This document shows, in pieces, positions 10,833-20,824 of a stretch of DNA of 64,000 nucleotides. Each line of letters starts with the position of its first letter. Position 1 is the stretch's first letter. Source of the DNA: Fen-1254 sp963778945 (GTDB taxonomy: Bacteria; Bacteroidota; Ignavibacteria; UBA10030). The stretch spans positions 150,310 to 214,309 of the forward strand of contig CAVZWL010000009.1 of assembly GCA_963778945.1 (NCBI GenBank). The letters run 5' to 3'. A model generated the notes under the pieces. That model had not been told where the DNA came from. It saw nothing but the letters and a program-made list of their open reading frames with translations, and did no database searches. The translations under genes and the position numbers were made by a program.

Positions 10833-13213
10833 TTATAACGCTTTTTCACTTCTGAGTCTATTATTATGCTTGTAACACAAAGAGTCCAAATATCTCCGGA
10901 ATTGACCGTTTTGAGGAGATTCCCCAATGGCCCGTTCCGCAGCATCGAAAGCTTCCATAGGAAGTTCGATACCGTCATAAGCTGAAGAAATTTCTTCAAA
11001 AAATTTTCCGCGTGTATTGGGGTCGGTACTGCGGGTTAATGAATCCTGAAGCAACGATATAATAGTGGAAAGTCTGGACGACGGGATTAGCCGCATCGAG
11101 AGCGTCGAGACGTTTTAAATATTCTTTGGATTCCGGCGCTTGGAGCTGATTCCCGAAATGCCAAGCCCAGAGGAGACAGTTAAACGATAAAGGAGTCGAG
11201 CTCGAACGGCTTTCTGTAAAAAATGATATGCCTGAATATTGCAGCCCAAATCCCAGAGCATTTTTCCGGCATTATAAAGGTCCTCGGCTTTTATGCCGGG
11301 ATCCGAGCGTGTGCCTGCATCATATAAAATCTGAGCAGCTCGTAGGAAGACATTCGAAGAAGAAATATACGTGTTCGCTGATAACGTATAGATGTGCTGA
11401 AGGTCGGCATGTGGCGGAAGCCCTGTCCGCCATCAATGCATGGAGAATAAGTTTTTGATACTGAATTTCCGGTTGATACGGATATTGCTGTTCAAGCTTT
11501 GCAAAAATTTCTAAAGCTTCGGGATATCGTTCGGTGCGCAGCATGTGCCTCGCTTGAACAAAAAAATCGGCTGCAGTGCCGGATGCCAGAAGAATCGATT
11601 TCTGGCATTAGACCGGAATCCGGGCTCTGTCAGCCTGTTATGAATTGCATAAACCCGCAGAGATCCGATCGTTGTCAAAAGCTCAAATCGGAATCGTCCG
11701 GATTCGGTTATGGCGGTAAAATATTCGGGAATGTTTCCAAAGATGTTCGATGTCAATAAATAATTTGCACCTTCTTCGCGTAAAAGCGACTCGAACATCG
11801 GAAGCGGGACTGCCCGGTTAATTTCCAAAAATTTGCATCTTTGGGGCAAAGGGAGCAATATCTTTATACGGAGTTGCAACCACAGAACCTTCCGGTATAT
11901 GCTCTTCAAACCATGTTTCCATACAGCGACCATGGAGTTGAAAAAAATGAAACAGACGCAGAAGAAGAGTTCGAGACTTTGAAAGGAGGCCGGTGTCAAT
12001 CGGTAATGCTGATTGGTGCGTATAATTTCGGCAATGCAGATCAAGTTCGGAAATGCAAGAAGCAAAAAACCGGCCGTGCTGATCCAGCGGGTCCATCGAT
12101 ATTGAAAGATGCGTTCTGCGACACACTTCCCGGAGTCCAAGGAAGACATAGAACAGTGCAAAAGGAAAGATCGGGAAAAGAAACCGGATGTCGAGAACGG
12201 GGTACAGGAAAACGATGCACAAGATAGAAAACAAGGAAGAGCAGACGAAGCAAACCTTTCCGGAGGTCGGAAAAAATCCCAAATGCAAAGAGAGCAGAAA
12301 ATATAGGAATAATGAAATATTTTCCGGCGCCAACTGCCGATAAAACGATATTGGAAAAATTGCCCGGGCTGGCGAGTAGTGTGCCCGGAAAGGCATAAGC
12401 GATCATGCCTCCCAGCTCGGCAAGATGCCTGCTTCCGTTGATGAAGAGTCTCTGCACCAACTCCGTCATAAATGAAGCGTCCGGAGGCGTCACAAAGTGT
12501 TCAAATGTGTATTGGATATTATTGGACTGAGATGTTATGGGCATTTGTGCCGTGTTATATCGTATCCAGAAAAAATATGGCAGGGCGGCGGCTAGCAAAA
12601 ACGGCAATGCTTTCCTTGAATTTTTTGGAAATAGCAGTGTAAGAATAATCGCAGCGGCCGCAAGGCAAATCCTATCTCCCGCACAAGCGGAAGAACGGCA
12701 ATCAAGAGCAGGAACAGCGATTTTTGCAGAGGAGTCGGGTGAATTCTCAGAATAACGGTCCGCTAAAATGAGAATAAGAAAAAGCAGCACGAGGAAAGAA
12801 GTTTCGGAAAGAACTTCTGTCGAAAGAACGAGTGTAAACGGGTTGAAGCGCAAAAAGGAATGAAAGAAAAAGCGCTCCGTTCTCGCCGAGATGTTTGCGA
12901 GACCAGATGAAGAGAAGAAAAACAGCGAGTGAAGCCAATGTAAGTGTCACGATTTTTGCCGCGAGCGACGGAAAGCGGAAAGAAAAGAAAGACGGGAGAG
13001 AGAATAACGGCAAAAAATGGAGCATTGACGATATAGGACTCGGTCTCCGGCTGCGTGTTGTCGACAAGACCAGGCCATGAGCAAAAGCATTTCCCCAGAT
13101 TACATACCGTGTGCTATCGGTATAAATCGAGAGGTCGTTCAGGCGCAAGAGCCCCAGAATAAAAAAGACGGAGATAATCCCAAAAGGATAAAATAATTCT
13201 TTTGAATATTCAT
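10833..13213 (-). CDS. Multi-pass membrane glycosyltransferase-like protein with helical/TPR-like tail (many frameshifts)
   Basis: No single long frame survives, but pieces in all three minus frames join into one ~790-residue protein. It starts at ATG 13213 (MNIQKNYFILL), followed by GIISVFFILGLLRLNDLSIY and the motif TDSTRYVIWGNAFAHG. Several membrane helices follow (AAKIVTLTLASLAVFLLFIW; FLVLLFLILILADRY), a plan that resembles GT39/ArnT-like polyprenyl-phosphate-sugar transferases. The last third is soluble and helical (LRTERYPEALEIFAKLEQQ; AFDAAERAIGESPQNGQF), as in TPRs. At least eight indels are needed, the worst density in the window. It is either a true pseudogene or a low-quality stretch. 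The glycosyltransferase call is inference. Confidence 0.5.
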
Positions 13214-13315
13214 GGTTTTATGGTAACTGCTCAGCGAATTATGAAAGCCAATTTACAATTAGTTTTTAGATATCCCATTGCAGATGTTCATCGCGGACGA
13301 CGTCCAATATCATTC

Positions 13316-13399
13316 TGTAGCCGCGACCGCTGGTCGCGGGATGTTCCGACACCACCCTGCCCGCAATGGTTCATCTTGTGTCGGGCGGTGTCGGCTACA
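13316..13399. repeat. Dispersed palindromic element, copy A
   Basis: Bounded by TGTAGCC (13316-13322) and its complement GGCTACA (13393-13399). Inside are a hairpin CGCGACC-gct-GGTCGCG and a second pair CCGACACC / GGTGTCGG. The same termini bound elements at 20432-20524 and 28131-28219. It lies in the 279-bp divergent spacer between the membrane protein gene and the UDG gene. That spacer holds nothing else I recognise. Confidence 0.7.
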
Positions 13400-13492
13400 G
13401 AAGTTCGTTGCGATAATTTAATTTACAAAGATAAAACTCACGCTGAATAATTACATTTTATGAATATATGTCATATTTCTTTTATTTGCATT

Positions 13493-14189
13493 CTAAGACA
13501 AGAGCTTCTTCGCTTTTTCAAAAACAGCATCGAACATCGGTTCGGTCAGGCGTTTGGTAAATGTGTTCTGCTGGCTTGGATGGAATGAACCTATAAGAGT
13601 AATGCTGTCATTCAGATGAAAACAGGCGCCGTGGCTGAACTTGAGGTTTGCACTTAGCGCTGTAGAAGGCCAAGTTCCCGATAACTTGCATGTAATGGCA
13701 TCGAATCCGATTTTGCCGAGTCCGATGATGACCCTGACACTTTTTAAGTAATGTAATTTCTTCCAGCAAAAATGGGCGGCAGTTTCTTATTTCTTCTGGA
13801 AGCAGTTTATTCCGGGGCGGTGCGCATCGACAGCAGGCAGTAATAAAACAGTTCATAAGATGCATACCGTCGAGGCGGGAAATCGATTCTGGCTGCGACG
13901 CAAATCCGGCCTTCCAAAGAGCACGGAAAAGCCAGTCCCCGCTTTTATCGCCGGTAAACATGCGTCCAGTCCGGTTGCCCCCATGCGCTGCGGGGGCCAG
14001 CCCGACAATCAAGACTTCAGCATGTGCATCGCCGAAACCGGGCAGCGGTTTTCCCCAATAATCGCAATCGGCAAAGCGCCGCACTTTTTCCTTTGCGATT
14101 TTTTTGCGCCATAGAAGTAGGCGCGGGCATTTACGGCAGGCAATAATCGATGTCTGAAGTTCTTTGAGCGTTCTGTTTAAACGTGCCAA
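13493..14189 (-). CDS. Type-5 uracil-DNA glycosylase (UDGb), C-terminal frameshift
   Basis: Base-excision repair enzyme that removes uracil (and often hypoxanthine) from DNA. The N-terminal cysteines (CRKCP ... DCDYWGKP) fit the Fe-S cluster binding of family 4/5 UDGs. The signature GLAPAAHGGNRTGRMFTGD is characteristic of the UDGb family. The frame breaks near nt 13735 (one extra A); after it the correct frame reads VRVIIGLGKIGFDAI and SFHPSQQNT, the second active-site motif, ending KKAKKLLS and a stop at 13493-13495. The start overlaps the end of the upstream hydrolase gene by 12 bp. Confidence 0.85.
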
Positions 14190-14980
14190 TGTTTTTTCAG
14201 GAATTCTAAAAGTATCCGGTTGAATTCATCTGTGTCTTCAAGATTGCTCATATGGGCGGAATGGGGCAGAATATGGAATTCCGAACCCGGACTTTTTCAT
14301 GAAGAGTTTTCATAACGCTCGGCGGAGCGATGAGATCGCGCGCGCCGGCGAAAAAAAGGACGGGAATTATGAGAGAAGGAAACAGTGAAGTCGTGTCGGT
14401 CCTTGCTGCCAAAGCCAGTTGAGTGCCGCATAATCCCAGCGGTGAAGTGCTTTCAATGATATTTTTAATAAGTATGACCGCTTCGGGATTATTCTACCAC
14501 TGTCTCCGGAGAAAATATTTTTTTCAAATATTCTTCAGCAAACAAAGGTATGCCGTTGAGCTTAACATTCCGGATTGAATTTGCACGGTTAATTTTTGCT
14601 TCGTTTGTATCGGCTTCGCTTTTTGTGTTGCAGAGAATCAGTCCCTGCACGAGATCAGGGCGGCATTGAAGCGCTCTCTGCGCTATATATCCTCCCATGG
14701 AAAGTCCGCAAAGGACTGCTTTTGAAATTTGAAGATAATCAAGCAAGGCGATCAGGTCGTCGACAAAGAGGTCGATCGTATATTGTCCGTCGCCGACATC
14801 GCTTGCCCCCGATCCACGGATATCGGGAGCAATAGCACGCACAGAATCAGGCAAAAAATTCAACTGCGGCTGCCACATAGCCCCGCTGAAAGGGAAGCCG
14901 TGAAGGAAAACCAACGGCAAGCCGTCCGAATGGCCATGCTCGATGTAATGAATAAATGTTCCGTTGACGTTGACAAGCAT
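14178..14980 (-). CDS. Alpha/beta hydrolase (frameshifted)
   Basis: About 267 residues with the classical fold: oxyanion region LVFLHGFPFSGAMW, nucleophile elbow GLSMGG, acid in FFAGARDLIAPP and catalytic His in PHSAHM. It resembles 3-oxoadipate enol-lactonase/BioH-type small hydrolases, but the substrate cannot be told. The frame changes near nt 14495; removing one T gives VVENPEAVILIKNIIES. The C-terminus EFLKKHWHV overlaps the UDG start, suggesting translational coupling. Confidence 0.8.
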
Positions 14981-14984
14981 ATCT

Positions 14985-15235
14985 TTAGTTCGTAGTTCTT
15001 AGTTCGTAGTTCGTAGTTCGTAGTCGTGCTGTGGTGCTGTCGTGTTGAAGTTCAAGGTTGTTGAGTTATTTGGTTACTTGGTCATTTGGCTTAGTTCATT
15101 TAAGTTGACAATTCTCAGATTACGAATTAAGCACTAAGTCACTAAGAACCTTTATCCATTCACCGTTTATGACTTTTAAGTTCTCTGATTCTTCGTAACT
15201 ATGCACTAAGAACTACGCACTACGAACTTTTCTCA
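14985..15235. repeat. Low-complexity word repeats between gltA and the hydrolase gene
   Basis: Repeats of GTTCTTAG/GTTCGTAG words, then their complement type (CTAAGAACTACGCACTACG) just downstream of the gltA stop. No ORF and no clear terminator. Confidence 0.7.
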
Positions 15236-15240
15236 CCGTT

Positions 15241-16530
15241 CTACTTCCTCTCATTCATTGCAACATAGTTTCTCTCACCGTTTCCGAGATAAATCTGGCG
15301 CGGACGCGCGATTTTTTGTTCCGTATCGGTAATATGTTCATGCCATTGTGTCAGCCAGCCGATAGTACGCCCGATTGCGAAAAGTACCGTGAAGAATTCC
15401 GTAGGGAAACCCATAGCTTGATATATAAGCCCTGAGTAGAAATCTACGTTCGGATAAAGTTTACGTTTGATAAAATATTCGTCTTCGAGAGCTATTTTTT
15501 CCAGAGCTAATGCGAGATCGAGTTTTGGATTGCTTCCTGTGATTTTAAAAACATCATATGCAAGCTTCTTGATCACTTTTGCACGAGGATCGTAATTTTT
15601 ATATACACGATGCCCGAATCCCATCAGTTTTCCTTTGCCTTCTTTTATATTTTTGATAAAGTCTGGAACATTTTCCAGGTGATCGATCTCGTCCAGCATT
15701 TTAAGTACTTCTTCATTTGCTCCGCCGTGAAGCGGACCCGACAAGGCAGCGGCAGCGCCTGCCGCCGCAGCATACGGATTGGCATGCGAACTGCCGATGC
15801 TTCTCATGACATTAGCGCTGCAGTTTTGTTCGTGATCTGCATGAAGAATAAACAAAACAGTCATGGCATGTTCGAGAACCGGATTGACATTCGGAGCGGC
15901 AGTGCCCGGATTGAACATCATATTGAGAAAATTTTCAGCATAGGTCAGTTTGGTATCCGGATATATATACGGCATTCCTATGGAATGACGATACACCCAT
16001 GCTGCGATCGTCGGAACCTGACCCATGAAACGGTAAACCTGCTGCATACGGATTTCCGGATCATGTATATTCTGCGCTTCGGGATAAAACGTAGAAAGAG
16101 CGGCAAGAGCGCTGGTAAAGACTCCCATCGGATGCGCTTCCCTGTAAAATCCTTCGATAATTTTTTTTACATTGTCATGAACCAGACTGTGCGTCTTGAT
16201 GTTCAAACGCCATTTTTCGAGCTGCGCTTTAGTCGGCAATTCGCCGTAAAAGAGGAGGTATGCAGTTTCAAGAAACGATGTGCTGTTTTCGGCAAGCTGT
16301 TCGATGGGATAGCCGCGGTACCGGAGGATTCCTTTGTCGCCGTCGATAAATGTGATCTTGCTTTTTACGGATGAAGTATTCATAAATGCAGGATCATAGG
16401 TCATCAAACCGAAATCTTCCTCGTTGACTTTTATTTTGCGCAGATCCGTTGCACGTATCGTTTCGTTTTCGATAGGGATGTCGTATTGTTTCCCGGTTCG
16501 ATTGTCGGTAATGGTGATCGTATCTGCCAT
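15241..16530 (-). CDS. gltA: Citrate synthase
   Basis: Condenses acetyl-CoA and oxaloacetate at the entry to the TCA cycle. Intact at 429 residues, the length of the type II (hexameric, Gram-negative) enzyme. Catalytic residues are visible: His in LHADHEQNCSAN, His in MGFGHRVYKNYDPRAK and Asp in YPNVDFYSGLIY. The C-terminus PRQIYLGNGERNYVAMNER is typical. A strong ATAAGGAGAT ribosome site precedes the ATG. The gene is monocistronic by context. Confidence 0.97.
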   Translation of the reverse strand: MADTITITDNRTGKQYDIPIENETIRATDLRKIKVNEEDFGLMTYDPAFMNTSSVKSKITFIDGDKGILRYRGYPIEQLAENSTSFLETAYLLFYGELPTKAQLEKWRLNIKTHSLVHDNVKKIIEGFYREAHPMGVFTSALAALSTFYPEAQNIHDPEIRMQQVYRFMGQVPTIAAWVYRHSIGMPYIYPDTKLTYAENFLNMMFNPGTAAPNVNPVLEHAMTVLFILHADHEQNCSANVMRSIGSSHANPYAAAAGAAAALSGPLHGGANEEVLKMLDEIDHLENVPDFIKNIKEGKGKLMGFGHRVYKNYDPRAKVIKKLAYDVFKITGSNPKLDLALALEKIALEDEYFIKRKLYPNVDFYSGLIYQAMGFPTEFFTVLFAIGRTIGWLTQWHEHITDTEQKIARPRQIYLGNGERNYVAMNERK

Positions 16531-16853
16531 CGAAATATCTCCTTATGATAAGCGTTAAAAGTATCCCAACAAATGAATAATAAACAAATAATATTGAAAA
16601 TCTCCAAAGAATATTAATGAATATGCGTTTATTTATAATAATTATTCCGGCTGCTTTGAATATGGATATAAAAGTATTGACAATTGCACAAGAAATCTTT
16701 AAATAGAAATGAAGGCAAGGCGGATATCGCGGGGCAATGTCTCTTCAAACTCATACTTATTAAAAAAAGAAGCAGTAATGCAGGTGAACAACGGAATGGC
16801 GAAGAATATCCTGACGCTCAACTGACGTTATAACGCATCAAAAGGACAACATC
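16531..16853. other. Divergent promoter region between gltA and the NTF2-like gene
   Basis: A 323-bp AT-rich spacer without an ORF. It should hold the gltA promoter on the minus strand and the plus-strand promoter listed separately. Confidence 0.6.
16677..16705 (+). promoter_or_regulatory. Sigma-70-type promoter candidate
   Basis: TTGACA (16677-16682), a 17-nt spacer and TAAATA (16700-16705), about 150 bp upstream of the NTF2-like gene. It is a consensus match only. Confidence 0.45.
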
Positions 16854-17303
16854 ATGAGGACAGTCATCTTACTTTTAATGCTTATGCCAATAATGCCAAG
16901 TTATGCACAGGAACATGACTCGATTTCCAGACTGATCATCGGAATGGAAAAGTCAGCTTTGGAAAGATGGAATCAGGGTGACCCGTCCGGATTTCTTGAA
17001 ATATCTGCAAATGATGTCGTCTATTTCGACCCGATGAGGGATCAGAGATTGGATGGACTCGATCAATTGACGCCCTTATATGAGAAAATACGAGGAAAAA
17101 TCCGTGCAGAGAAATATGAGATGATCAATCCCAAAGTCCAAGCGGTCGATAGCATGGCCGTCCTGACCTATAATTTGATCTCCTATTCCGGAGAGTCGCA
17201 GCATAAGTGGAATTGTACGGAAGTATACCGTCTGGAGAAGGACGGCAGGTGGAGAATTATTCAGACCCATTGGTCCTTTACGAATCTGAACATCAAGCAA
17301 TGA
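16854..17303 (+). CDS. Exported NTF2/SnoaL-like (DUF4440-type) protein
   Basis: 149 residues. It has a signal peptide with cleavage near PSYA-QEHD, then an NTF2-like domain typical of DUF4440: 'I..ME..ALERWNQGDPSGFLEI..ND..YFDP', 'LTYNLISYSG' and the ending 'EVYRLEKDGRWRIIQTHWSF'. Such domains bind small ligands or act as simple enzymes; no specific role can be given. The cupin gene follows 55 bp downstream. Confidence 0.75.
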   Translation: MRTVILLLMLMPIMPSYAQEHDSISRLIIGMEKSALERWNQGDPSGFLEISANDVVYFDPMRDQRLDGLDQLTPLYEKIRGKIRAEKYEMINPKVQAVDSMAVLTYNLISYSGESQHKWNCTEVYRLEKDGRWRIIQTHWSFTNLNIKQ

Positions 17304-17358
17304 GCAATACGCCGTTTCCACGAAGTCTCGATCCGTATTCATAAGGGGACAAAATAAT

Positions 17359-17715
17359 ATGAATCATCAAAACATTCCGTTTCAAACAATCGATTGGACG
17401 TCGATCCCCAAAGAAGAACATCCTGGAGAGATTGGAAAAGCATATTGGCAGACCGTTCAATTCCAGGGATTGAGAATCAGAATCGTCGAATATTCGAAGG
17501 GCTATAGAGCCGACCATTGGTGTCAAAAAGGACATATTGTCCATTGTCTGGAAGGTGAATTTATAAGTGAACTTCAGGACGGTAAAAGATTCTCTCTGAC
17601 CAAAGGAATGACGTACATCGTATCGGATGAATTGAGCGCACATCGTTCAATTTCAAAAACCAGCGTCAAATTGATGATTATCGATGGGGATTTTTTAAAG
17701 CTTAAAACCGAATAA
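17359..17715 (+). CDS. DHCW-motif cupin-fold protein
   Basis: 118 residues forming one cupin barrel. The stretch RADHWCQKGHIVHCLEGEF contains the metal-site-like His residues and the conserved DHxxC pattern of this small family, with a second cupin motif near LSAHRSISKTSV. Family members are uncharacterised. It shares orientation with its neighbours and probably their transcript. Confidence 0.75.
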   Translation: MNHQNIPFQTIDWTSIPKEEHPGEIGKAYWQTVQFQGLRIRIVEYSKGYRADHWCQKGHIVHCLEGEFISELQDGKRFSLTKGMTYIVSDELSAHRSISKTSVKLMIIDGDFLKLKTE

Positions 17716-17748
17716 AAAATACATACAATCAAATCGGAGGGTTGAGCG

Positions 17749-18189
17749 ATGTCTTTCCTGTCTTATTTCGATTTAAATAAACGTTCATCGCGAAAAAATA
17801 TCTTTCAAGATGCCGAGATCTCCCAATCGATGAACGCAGCCGGAGAGAACGCGCCTGAATCTGCTGATTTTAAAAAAAAGAGTGCAACTGAAACGGATGA
17901 GCGCTCCATGTCGCTTTGGGAACAAGCAGTGATCTACCTCGGAATTGTTGCCGGCGTGCTTTTCAGCTCCGCGGCCATGCAAATGAAATCGGATACTCCT
18001 ATAAACATAAATATTTCTGCTTCAAGTATATTGGTGTCTCTGATTATTGCCTTTGTCATTTTGCCCGCCGCATATGAAAAGCTCGATGTCAATCCGGCGT
18101 CTCCTCTCCTGATCCGAATCGGATTGGCCGTTCAGCATGGCGTTTTTTGGCAGGTCCTCTTCGGCTCCATAGGGAAAATGCTCTGCTAA
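17749..18189 (+). CDS. Hypothetical membrane protein
   Basis: 146 residues. A charged cytoplasmic N-terminus of ~60 residues is followed by a membrane helix (about 64-80, VIYLGIVAGVLFSSAAM), a second (about 93-110, SILVSLIIAFVILPAAY) and a short amphipathic C-terminal segment ending KMLC. I do not recognise a family. A GGAGG ribosome site precedes the ATG. Confidence 0.6.
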   Translation: MSFLSYFDLNKRSSRKNIFQDAEISQSMNAAGENAPESADFKKKSATETDERSMSLWEQAVIYLGIVAGVLFSSAAMQMKSDTPININISASSILVSLIIAFVILPAAYEKLDVNPASPLLIRIGLAVQHGVFWQVLFGSIGKMLC

Positions 18190-18475
18190 GAATTAATATC
18201 TGTCGACTTGCGAACTGCCGTGCAGTAAAAAAATACGCTTTGAGCGTGTTGCATTTTAATTCTTCAGCCGCTTTGCGAATGTCTACTTTTTTGCTGCGGC
18301 AGTCATTCAGTCAGATTCTTCGTTCCTCATCTCTCGTCCTTCTGCAAGGTTGAATTCCGAGTATTATTTCGAGACATTGTTCAGAGTCAAAGAGCATCGA
18401 AGGTTTCTCGTGGACGAATGAATAACCGTTGACAGGAGTGATATAAGATCATCTGAATTGTTACGAACAAAGGTT

Positions 18476-19156
18476 ATGGAACCGAATCAGGAAATAAAGG
18501 AATTCATATACGAACTTGAACGTCATTCCGGCCGCGATTTGCATTTTCCCCGCGAACTCGGAATCCTTCTGGAAACTGTCAGACAGACCGGCTTGGTCGG
18601 CGATGTTGACGATATTCTTATGAGAAGTAAGTTTACCGTTAAAACAATTGAATTAATCAAACGGATCGGGCCAAATGCCGAAGGGGCGGATAAACTCGAA
18701 GCGGAGTTTCAAGCAGGGATGAGAGATATCAAGGCATCGATTAAAAAAATCACAGCTCGTCTTCCTGAGCGTGATGCAGAAACAATGCATGACACTTTTT
18801 TTTCAGTGAATGAAGCATGTTTTGAGAATTTTATCGGCTTGCTTGCCGATTTTGCACTCATGAAAAATTGGACGCTGGACGGCAAACCACTGCCTTTTGG
18901 AGATGAGGCGCTTCCTTCCGATAAAAGAAAAAGAGACATTGAAAAATTGAAAGAGCAGACTGCAGGATTGAACCGTATTGAAAAGAGTTCGATTTTAGTC
19001 GCATTCATGTTCATTATGTTTCTGCTGCTCGATCCTCCGGCAACGTCGATTGCATGGATTTTTATCTTCGGAATTCTGCTTTCTCTTTCATATATTTTTA
19101 TACAGAGCCGTTTCTTAAAGCGGGTATCATCATCTATAGATCGCGGTAAAAAATGA
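18476..19156 (+). CDS. Hypothetical protein, helical with C-terminal membrane hairpin
   Basis: About 226 residues. The first ~170 are charged and helix-rich. Two close membrane helices follow (SILVAFMFIMFLLLDPP and IAWIFIFGILLSLSYIF), then a basic tail. I chose ATG 18476 because AAAGG sits just upstream; an upstream TTG at 18458 is less likely. The stop overlaps the NamZ start (ATGA), suggesting coupling. No family recognised. Confidence 0.6.
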   Translation: MEPNQEIKEFIYELERHSGRDLHFPRELGILLETVRQTGLVGDVDDILMRSKFTVKTIELIKRIGPNAEGADKLEAEFQAGMRDIKASIKKITARLPERDAETMHDTFFSVNEACFENFIGLLADFALMKNWTLDGKPLPFGDEALPSDKRKRDIEKLKEQTAGLNRIEKSSILVAFMFIMFLLLDPPATSIAWIFIFGILLSLSYIFIQSRFLKRVSSSIDRGKK

Positions 19157-20400
19157 AAATCAGCGTAATTCAAAAAACAGCAATCTTCTTTTTGATTATC
19201 ATTTGCCATTCATTTGCCGGCAACGGTAAAGTCAAAACGGGCATCGATGTGCTGCGGGATCACAACTATGACGTTTTACAGGGAAAACGCATCGGTCTGA
19301 TTACGAATGCAACGGGTATTACGGCAGACTTGCAAAGCACAATCGATGTTCTCTTTTCCGCACCGGATGTAAAACTCGTGGCGCTTTTTAGCCCCGAACA
19401 CGGCATACGCGGCGACGTCGATGCAGGTAAAGCCCTGGACATGTATACCGACCAGCGGACAGGATTGCCGGTCTACTCTCTCTTCGGAAAAACACGAAAA
19501 CCGACACGGGAAATGCTGCAGGGAATCGATGTGCTTGTCTACGATATTCAGGATATCGGCGTCCGGTCATATACCTTTATCTCGACAATGGGACTCGCAA
19601 TGGAGGCAGCCGCGGAGAATAAAATTCAATTCGTCGTCCTCGACCGTCCTGATCCGTTGACCGGAGACCGGGTGGAAGGGGCGATGGTGGATCAGCAATA
19701 TAAATCATTTGTCAGCGCTTATTCGATTCCCTATGTGTACGGCATGACGGCGGGGGAACTGGCAGAAATGATCAACGGCGAGCATTGGCTGAATGGTTCC
19801 GGAATTTGCAGCCTGACTGTTGTTCCGATGCAGGGATGGAAACGTTCGATGTGGTGGGATGAAACAGGATTGGTCTGGGTGCCGACCTCGCCTCATATCC
19901 CTCATTCGTTTACGACAATGTTTTATGTATTGACAGGCCTGCTGGGGGAACTCGGAACAGCCAATCAAGGAATCGGCTATACGCTTCCGTTTGAATTGGT
20001 CGGTGCGCCGTGGATGGATGGTTATGTCCTTGCTCGGTATCTCAACAGTCTCAATATGCCCGGCGTTGAATTCCGGACTATTTCCTATATTCCATTCTAT
20101 AAAGACACAACCGGAATCCGCTATAAGGGGGTTCAGATTCATGTGGTCGACAGAGACAGGATGAACATGACACAGATACAGATGAATATCCTGGAAGCTC
20201 TTATCCAGCTGTTTCCGGACTACAATATTTTTTCCCGGGCCAAACCTGACCGCCTCCTGGCGTTCGACAAAGTTGTCGGGTCGGACGATATTCGGCGCCA
20301 TCTTCAAAGCGGGATAGGTGTACAGGAGATACTGCGGCAGATCGATCTGCAGGTAAAGGAATTCAAGAAGAGCCGCTCTAAGTATCTGATGTACCAGTGA
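19153..20400 (+). CDS. namZ: Exo-beta-N-acetylmuramidase NamZ-like (DUF1343)
   Basis: 415 residues. A signal peptide (about 1-22) is followed by the DUF1343 fold: GIDVL ... GKRIGLITNATGI, LFSPEHGIRGDVDAG, SLFGKTRKPTREML, VYDIQDIGVRSYTFISTM, VLDRPDPLTGDRVEG. Characterised members remove terminal N-acetylmuramic acid from peptidoglycan fragments, a cell-wall recycling role in the periplasm. The gene is intact and overlaps the preceding membrane protein gene by 4 bp. Confidence 0.88.
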   Translation: MKISVIQKTAIFFLIIICHSFAGNGKVKTGIDVLRDHNYDVLQGKRIGLITNATGITADLQSTIDVLFSAPDVKLVALFSPEHGIRGDVDAGKALDMYTDQRTGLPVYSLFGKTRKPTREMLQGIDVLVYDIQDIGVRSYTFISTMGLAMEAAAENKIQFVVLDRPDPLTGDRVEGAMVDQQYKSFVSAYSIPYVYGMTAGELAEMINGEHWLNGSGICSLTVVPMQGWKRSMWWDETGLVWVPTSPHIPHSFTTMFYVLTGLLGELGTANQGIGYTLPFELVGAPWMDGYVLARYLNSLNMPGVEFRTISYIPFYKDTTGIRYKGVQIHVVDRDRMNMTQIQMNILEALIQLFPDYNIFSRAKPDRLLAFDKVVGSDDIRRHLQSGIGVQEILRQIDLQVKEFKKSRSKYLMYQ

Positions 20401-20403
20401 AAC

Positions 20404-20560
20404 ACATGTTCTTGATGTTCATGATTTTTCCTGTAGTCCCGGAAATATTGAAGATATTTTCGGGATGCCCGCGGAGGATTCCCGACGTCATCTTGCCCGC
20501 CGCAGGAGCGCGCCGTTGGCTACAAAAACAACGGTACATCAAAATACACTGGGTAGCTAC
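20404..20560. repeat. Dispersed palindromic element, copy B (~155 bp)
   Basis: The core runs from TGTAGTC (20432) to GGCTACA (20524) and contains a hairpin around CCCGGAAATATT / ATATTTTCGGG. Flanks shared with copy C are CATGTTCTTGATGTTCA upstream and AAAAACAACGGTACAT downstream. It begins just after the namZ stop. Confidence 0.75.
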
Positions 20561-20647
20561 TAAAAATGAGCATTGCATTTCAGCGATTGCTTTTTTATCT
20601 TAAGTAAACCACTATGTGCTTATCGAATCTATTATTGTTTAATTGTG

Positions 20648-20824
20648 ATGGAGAAAAAAACTGCGGGTCAATACGACCGTAACGCAAGACCGCTGAGCGC
20701 AGAAAAAAAACTCAAGGTCGAAAAGTCTCCTCTCGCATCATTCCTCTCATTCTTCCAAAATAGTGACGGCACCGCAGGGCTTCACGCCGGTGTGAAAGGC
20801 ATGGCATGTTTCTTTCCGTCATGA
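20648..20824 (+). CDS. Possible small ORF upstream of plsC
   Basis: 58 codons (MEKKTAGQYDRNARPLSAEK...). Charged N-terminus, no recognised motif, weak ribosome site, and it overlaps the plsC start by 19 bp. It could be a short leader ORF or chance. The rest of the 20,561-20,805 spacer has only an inverted repeat (TTCACGCCGGTGTGAA). Confidence 0.25.
   Translation: MEKKTAGQYDRNARPLSAEKKLKVEKSPLASFLSFFQNSDGTAGLHAGVKGMACFFPS

Noticed and set aside
15610..16374. Plus-strand frame (254 codons) opposite gltA
   Set aside because: Shadow of an intact, well-conserved citrate synthase gene.
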